The notes under the pieces were generated by a model. It saw only the letters and a list, made by a program, of their open reading frames with translations, was not told the origin of the DNA and did no database searches. A DNA stretch of 35,397 bases. Origin: Phycisphaerae bacterium. GTDB lineage: Bacteria > Planctomycetota > Phycisphaerae > Phycisphaerales > Phycisphaeraceae. The DNA is taken from positions 1-35,397 of the forward strand of contig JAUIGU010000040.1 of NCBI GenBank assembly GCA_030432595.1. The letters run 5' to 3'. Shown here piece after piece: positions 32,814 to 35,397 of this stretch (position 1 is its first letter; each line of letters opens with the position of its first letter). Position numbers and translations under genes: made by a program.

Positions 32814-35397
32814 TTACTGCGCGGGCTCAGCGGGTCCGGCGGGTTGGGCCTGGGCGGTGGCGGGCGGGGGCTGGGGCGCGTCGGCGTCGCCGTCGGCGGG
32901 CGGGTCCTGGGCGGGGGCGACGGGGACGTCGCCGGCGTCGGGGCCGCGCTCCAACGCGTCGAGCTTGGCGGTGGTGCGCTTGGTGATGGTGGCGGTCTCG
33001 GGGTCCATGTCGGCGCTGGCCCGACCGGCGGGCGTATCGACCAGCGTGCGGGCCTGCTTCCACAGGTCGGCGGCCTCGTCGGACTTGCCCTGCTGGTACA
33101 GCGCGTCGCCGAGGTGGTCCAGCAGCACGGGTTCCTGCCCGCCGGGCGCGGCGATCGCGCGGCGCAGCCAGGCCTCGGCCGCCGCGAAATACCCGCGCTT
33201 GTAGAGCACCCAGCCCATCGAATCGAGGTAGGCCGCGGAGTCGGGCTCGGCCTGGACGGCGGTCTCGATCATCGCCTGCGCGTGCTCGAGGTTGCGCCCC
33301 TGGTACGCCCACATGTACCCGAGGTGGTTGCTCAGTTCGGGGTCGTCCGGGCGCTCGGTGAGCAGGGCGAGCAGCACCGGGTCGATGTCCTGCTCCCGAC
33401 CGGCACGCGTGTACTGCTCGGAGAGCACGAAGCCCAGCCAGCGCCGCGCGTCGAACTCGTAGCGCTGGTCTTTCACCATGTCGGAGAACACCGGCTCGGT
33501 CTTCTCGAACGGCGCTTCGCCGAGGAAGGCCAGCACCACGGTCTGCATCACGCCCACGTGCTGCTTGGGCTCGGCGTGGGCGAGCGCGTCGTCGAAGAGC
33601 CCCAGCGCGTCGTCCCAGCGCTCGGCCTCGCCGAGCACCTTGATAAGGCGGAGGTTGCGCGGCAGCGAGTCGGGCTGGGAGCGCAGCCAGCGCTCCTCGA
33701 TCTCGGCCAGCCGTTCCGCCTTGCCGGTGCGGGCGAAGTGGGTGCGGGCGGCGTCGATCACCTCGGCCTGGTTGGGGTGTTCGGCGAGCAGCGCTTCGAC
33801 CAGGGCGTCGGCGGCGTCGGGGCGGTTGGTCTTGTGGTAGACGTCGACGAGGATGATGCGAGCCTCGACGTCGCCGGGGTCGCGCTCGAGCAGGGCGTCG
33901 AGCAGTTTCTCCGCCTGGTCGTAGCTGCTGCGGACCTCCAGCAGGCCGGCCAGCGCGAGCTGGAACGTGCGGGAGGCGGGCACGTGCTTGCGCATCTCGC
34001 CCAGCAGGTGGAGGTAGGACTGTTCGGTGTTTTCGAGCTTGGTGCCGGCGTGGTCGTAGAGGCGGAGCAACTCGGCGTAGTAGGCCTCCTGCCTGGGGTC
34101 GCGCTGGAGGGCGTCCATGAGCGTGCGTTCGGCGTCGGGGGCGCGGTCGCGGCGAACGAGCAGGCGGGCCTTTTCGAGGACGAACCAGGGGTCGGCGGGG
34201 TAGTCGTGGGCGAGCGTGTCGAGCAGGCGGGCCGCCTCGTCGTGGCGGTCGAGGTTGATGAGGATGCCGACGCGCAGCCGGCCGAGGCGGGGGTCGTCGA
34301 CGTCGTCGCCGAGCGTGGCGAGCATGGCGTCGGCGCCGGCGTAGTCGCTGCGCAACGCGAGCAGGCGGGCCTTCTCGATGCGCGCCAGCGGCGGCGGGTC
34401 GGGCGCGGCGAGCACGCGGTCGAGCAGGTCGGACGCGGCGTCGTGGTCGCCGGCCTCGAACCGGATCACGGCCTCGAGCGTGAGCATCTCGGGGCGCTGC
34501 CGCTGCTCCGGCGCGAGCCCGTCGAGCGCGGCGAGGAGCGGCGCGGGGTCGGGGGCCATGGCCAGCAGCGCGCCGGCGCGGCGGGACGCGCGGGCGGGGT
34601 CGTGGGCCATCGCGTCGGCGGCGCGGCGCAGCGCGTGGGCGCGGTCGTCGGTGGTGGCGTCTTCGCCGGCGAGCAGTTCGACGAGGCGGTCGTAGACGCG
34701 GACGTCGCCCGGGGCGGCGTCGAGGTGCTCGCCGAGCAGGTCGATCGCGGGTTGGCGCGGCATCGCCGAGGCCAGCGCGAGGGTCACGGCCTCGGGCCCG
34801 TCGGCGGTCTGGAGGCTCGAGCGCAGCGCGGCGACGATGGGCCCGGCGGCGACGCCCTGAGCGACGGCGTACTCGACCAGCGCGAGCGCCGCCGGGGCCC
34901 CGTCGGTCGTGCCGACCAACTCGACCACGCGTTGGCCTGCCTGGTCGAGGCGGCCGAGACGCAGGTCGGCGTAGACCACGCGGCGGATCATGTCGGCGCC
35001 CTTGCCGCCGGCGAACTCCGCGGCGGCGTAGGCGCGGCGGGCCGCGAGCGGGTCGCCCAGCCGGCTGTGCATGTCGCCCAGCACGACCGCGTGCGCGGCG
35101 CGCTGCCGATCGACGAACACCAGCTCGGCGCCGTGGCGCGTGGGGCGCAGGCCTTGCCGCGGGCCTTCGAGGAACGCGCGGAGCTGCGCGATCGCCGCCG
35201 AGAGGTAGCCCGCCTGCCGCAGCCCGGCCGAGAGGTAGAACCGGGTCAGCCAGGGCAGCGCCGCGTCGTCGTCCGCCAGCGCGGCTTCACGGTCCAGCAC
35301 GTCCAGCAGCAGCGCCAGGCCCGCGTCGGACTGGCCCGACTCGATGCGGAACCGCCCGAGCAGCACGGCGCTTTCCAGGTCGTCGGGGTTGGCGGTA
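32814..35397 (-). CDS. large TPR-repeat protein (5' end beyond the window)
   Basis: At least 860 aa; the frame is open to the right edge (codons before the GTG at 35366 read ...ANPDDLESA), so the start is missing. It consists almost entirely of helical repeats: DPRLGRLRVGILINLDRHDEAARLLDTLAHDYPADPWFVLEKARLLVRRDR, LDALLERDPGDVEARIILVDVYHKTNRPDAADALVEALLAEHPN, and a C-terminal TPR set LSNHLGYMWAYQGRNLEHAQAMIETAVQAEPDSAAYLDSMGWVLYKRGYFAAAEAWLRRAI, a motif typical of tetratricopeptide proteins in exopolysaccharide or outer-membrane biogenesis. The last 50 residues are proline/alanine-rich and disordered. Known: TPR arrays are interaction scaffolds. Without the N-terminus, localisation is unknown. 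Confidence 0.9.
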   Translation of the reverse strand, partial: TANPDDLESAVLLGRFRIESGQSDAGLALLLDVLDREAALADDDAALPWLTRFYLSAGLRQAGYLSAAIAQLRAFLEGPRQGLRPTRHGAELVFVDRQRAAHAVVLGDMHSRLGDPLAARRAYAAAEFAGGKGADMIRRVVYADLRLGRLDQAGQRVVELVGTTDGAPAALALVEYAVAQGVAAGPIVAALRSSLQTADGPEAVTLALASAMPRQPAIDLLGEHLDAAPGDVRVYDRLVELLAGEDATTDDRAHALRRAADAMAHDPARASRRAGALLAMAPDPAPLLAALDGLAPEQRQRPEMLTLEAVIRFEAGDHDAASDLLDRVLAAPDPPPLARIEKARLLALRSDYAGADAMLATLGDDVDDPRLGRLRVGILINLDRHDEAARLLDTLAHDYPADPWFVLEKARLLVRRDRAPDAERTLMDALQRDPRQEAYYAELLRLYDHAGTKLENTEQSYLHLLGEMRKHVPASRTFQLALAGLLEVRSSYDQAEKLLDALLERDPGDVEARIILVDVYHKTNRPDAADALVEALLAEHPNQAEVIDAARTHFARTGKAERLAEIEERWLRSQPDSLPRNLRLIKVLGEAERWDDALGLFDDALAHAEPKQHVGVMQTVVLAFLGEAPFEKTEPVFSDMVKDQRYEFDARRWLGFVLSEQYTRAGREQDIDPVLLALLTERPDDPELSNHLGYMWAYQGRNLEHAQAMIETAVQAEPDSAAYLDSMGWVLYKRGYFAAAEAWLRRAIAAPGGQEPVLLDHLGDALYQQGKSDEAADLWKQARTLVDTPAGRASADMDPETATITKRTTAKLDALERGPDAGDVPVAPAQDPPADGDADAPQPPPATAQAQPAGPAEPAQ

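Overview
The window is GC-rich DNA from a planctomycete, most likely of the Phycisphaerae type. The reasons are five exported proteins ending in a VPEP/LPEP-hydrophobic-arginine sorting tail (PEP-CTERM type), four of which carry a nearly identical dockerin-like tail (two 'DLDxVLxNWG' EF-hand modules); a lipoprotein and membrane proteins of planctomycete style; and ordinary single-copy housekeeping genes (gyrB with an E. coli-type insertion, family I pyrophosphatase, RluD-type pseudouridine synthase, tRNA-His). The lineage is inferred from protein style, not from a marker tree.

Layout. 1-8636 (+): a surface/secretome block with four PEP-CTERM/dockerin-like proteins, a secreted metzincin-like protein and an NlpC/P60 peptidase. 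8637-12166: PLP-dependent D-cysteine desulfhydrase-like enzyme overlapping a DUF1294 membrane protein, a degenerate HD-GYP protein, and a convergent cyclophilin. 12365-14566: a large TPR lipoprotein. 14656-16380: an AT-richer orphan gene and a 1.2-kb gene-free stretch holding repeat copy 1. 16381-21944: pyrophosphatase (-), a fifth PEP-CTERM protein, a zinc-ribbon membrane protein, a kinase-like protein overlapping a LOG-family protein, and a convergent exported sulfurtransferase. 22177-25180: tRNA-His (-), a lipoprotein, a TPR-like membrane protein and a pseudouridine synthase. 25181-26401: repeat copy 2 in inverted orientation and a second AT-richer orphan. 26683-28609: O-acetylhomoserine sulfhydrylase-like enzyme and a DUF1569 protein. 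28641-35397 (-): an operon gyrB > PH-like membrane protein > two-TM protein, then a large TPR protein running off the right edge.

Three things stand out. (1) A non-coding element of about 700 bp occurs twice in inverted orientation (about 15318-16014 and 25188-25893). Comparing the copies shows compensatory base-pair changes in several hairpins, a GNRA-capped stem and G-U wobbles that all fit one strand, which suggests a structured RNA rather than a degenerate gene. (2) Many genes have a TANNNT hexamer ending exactly 6 nt before the start codon and no Shine-Dalgarno sequence; this is the signature of leaderless transcripts. Other genes have clear Shine-Dalgarno sites or 4-bp stop/start overlaps. 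(3) Degenerate 7-bp-period tandem repeats sit inside two genes and directly before the start of a third.

No CRISPR array, transposase, integrase, phage gene, rRNA or exosortase was seen.
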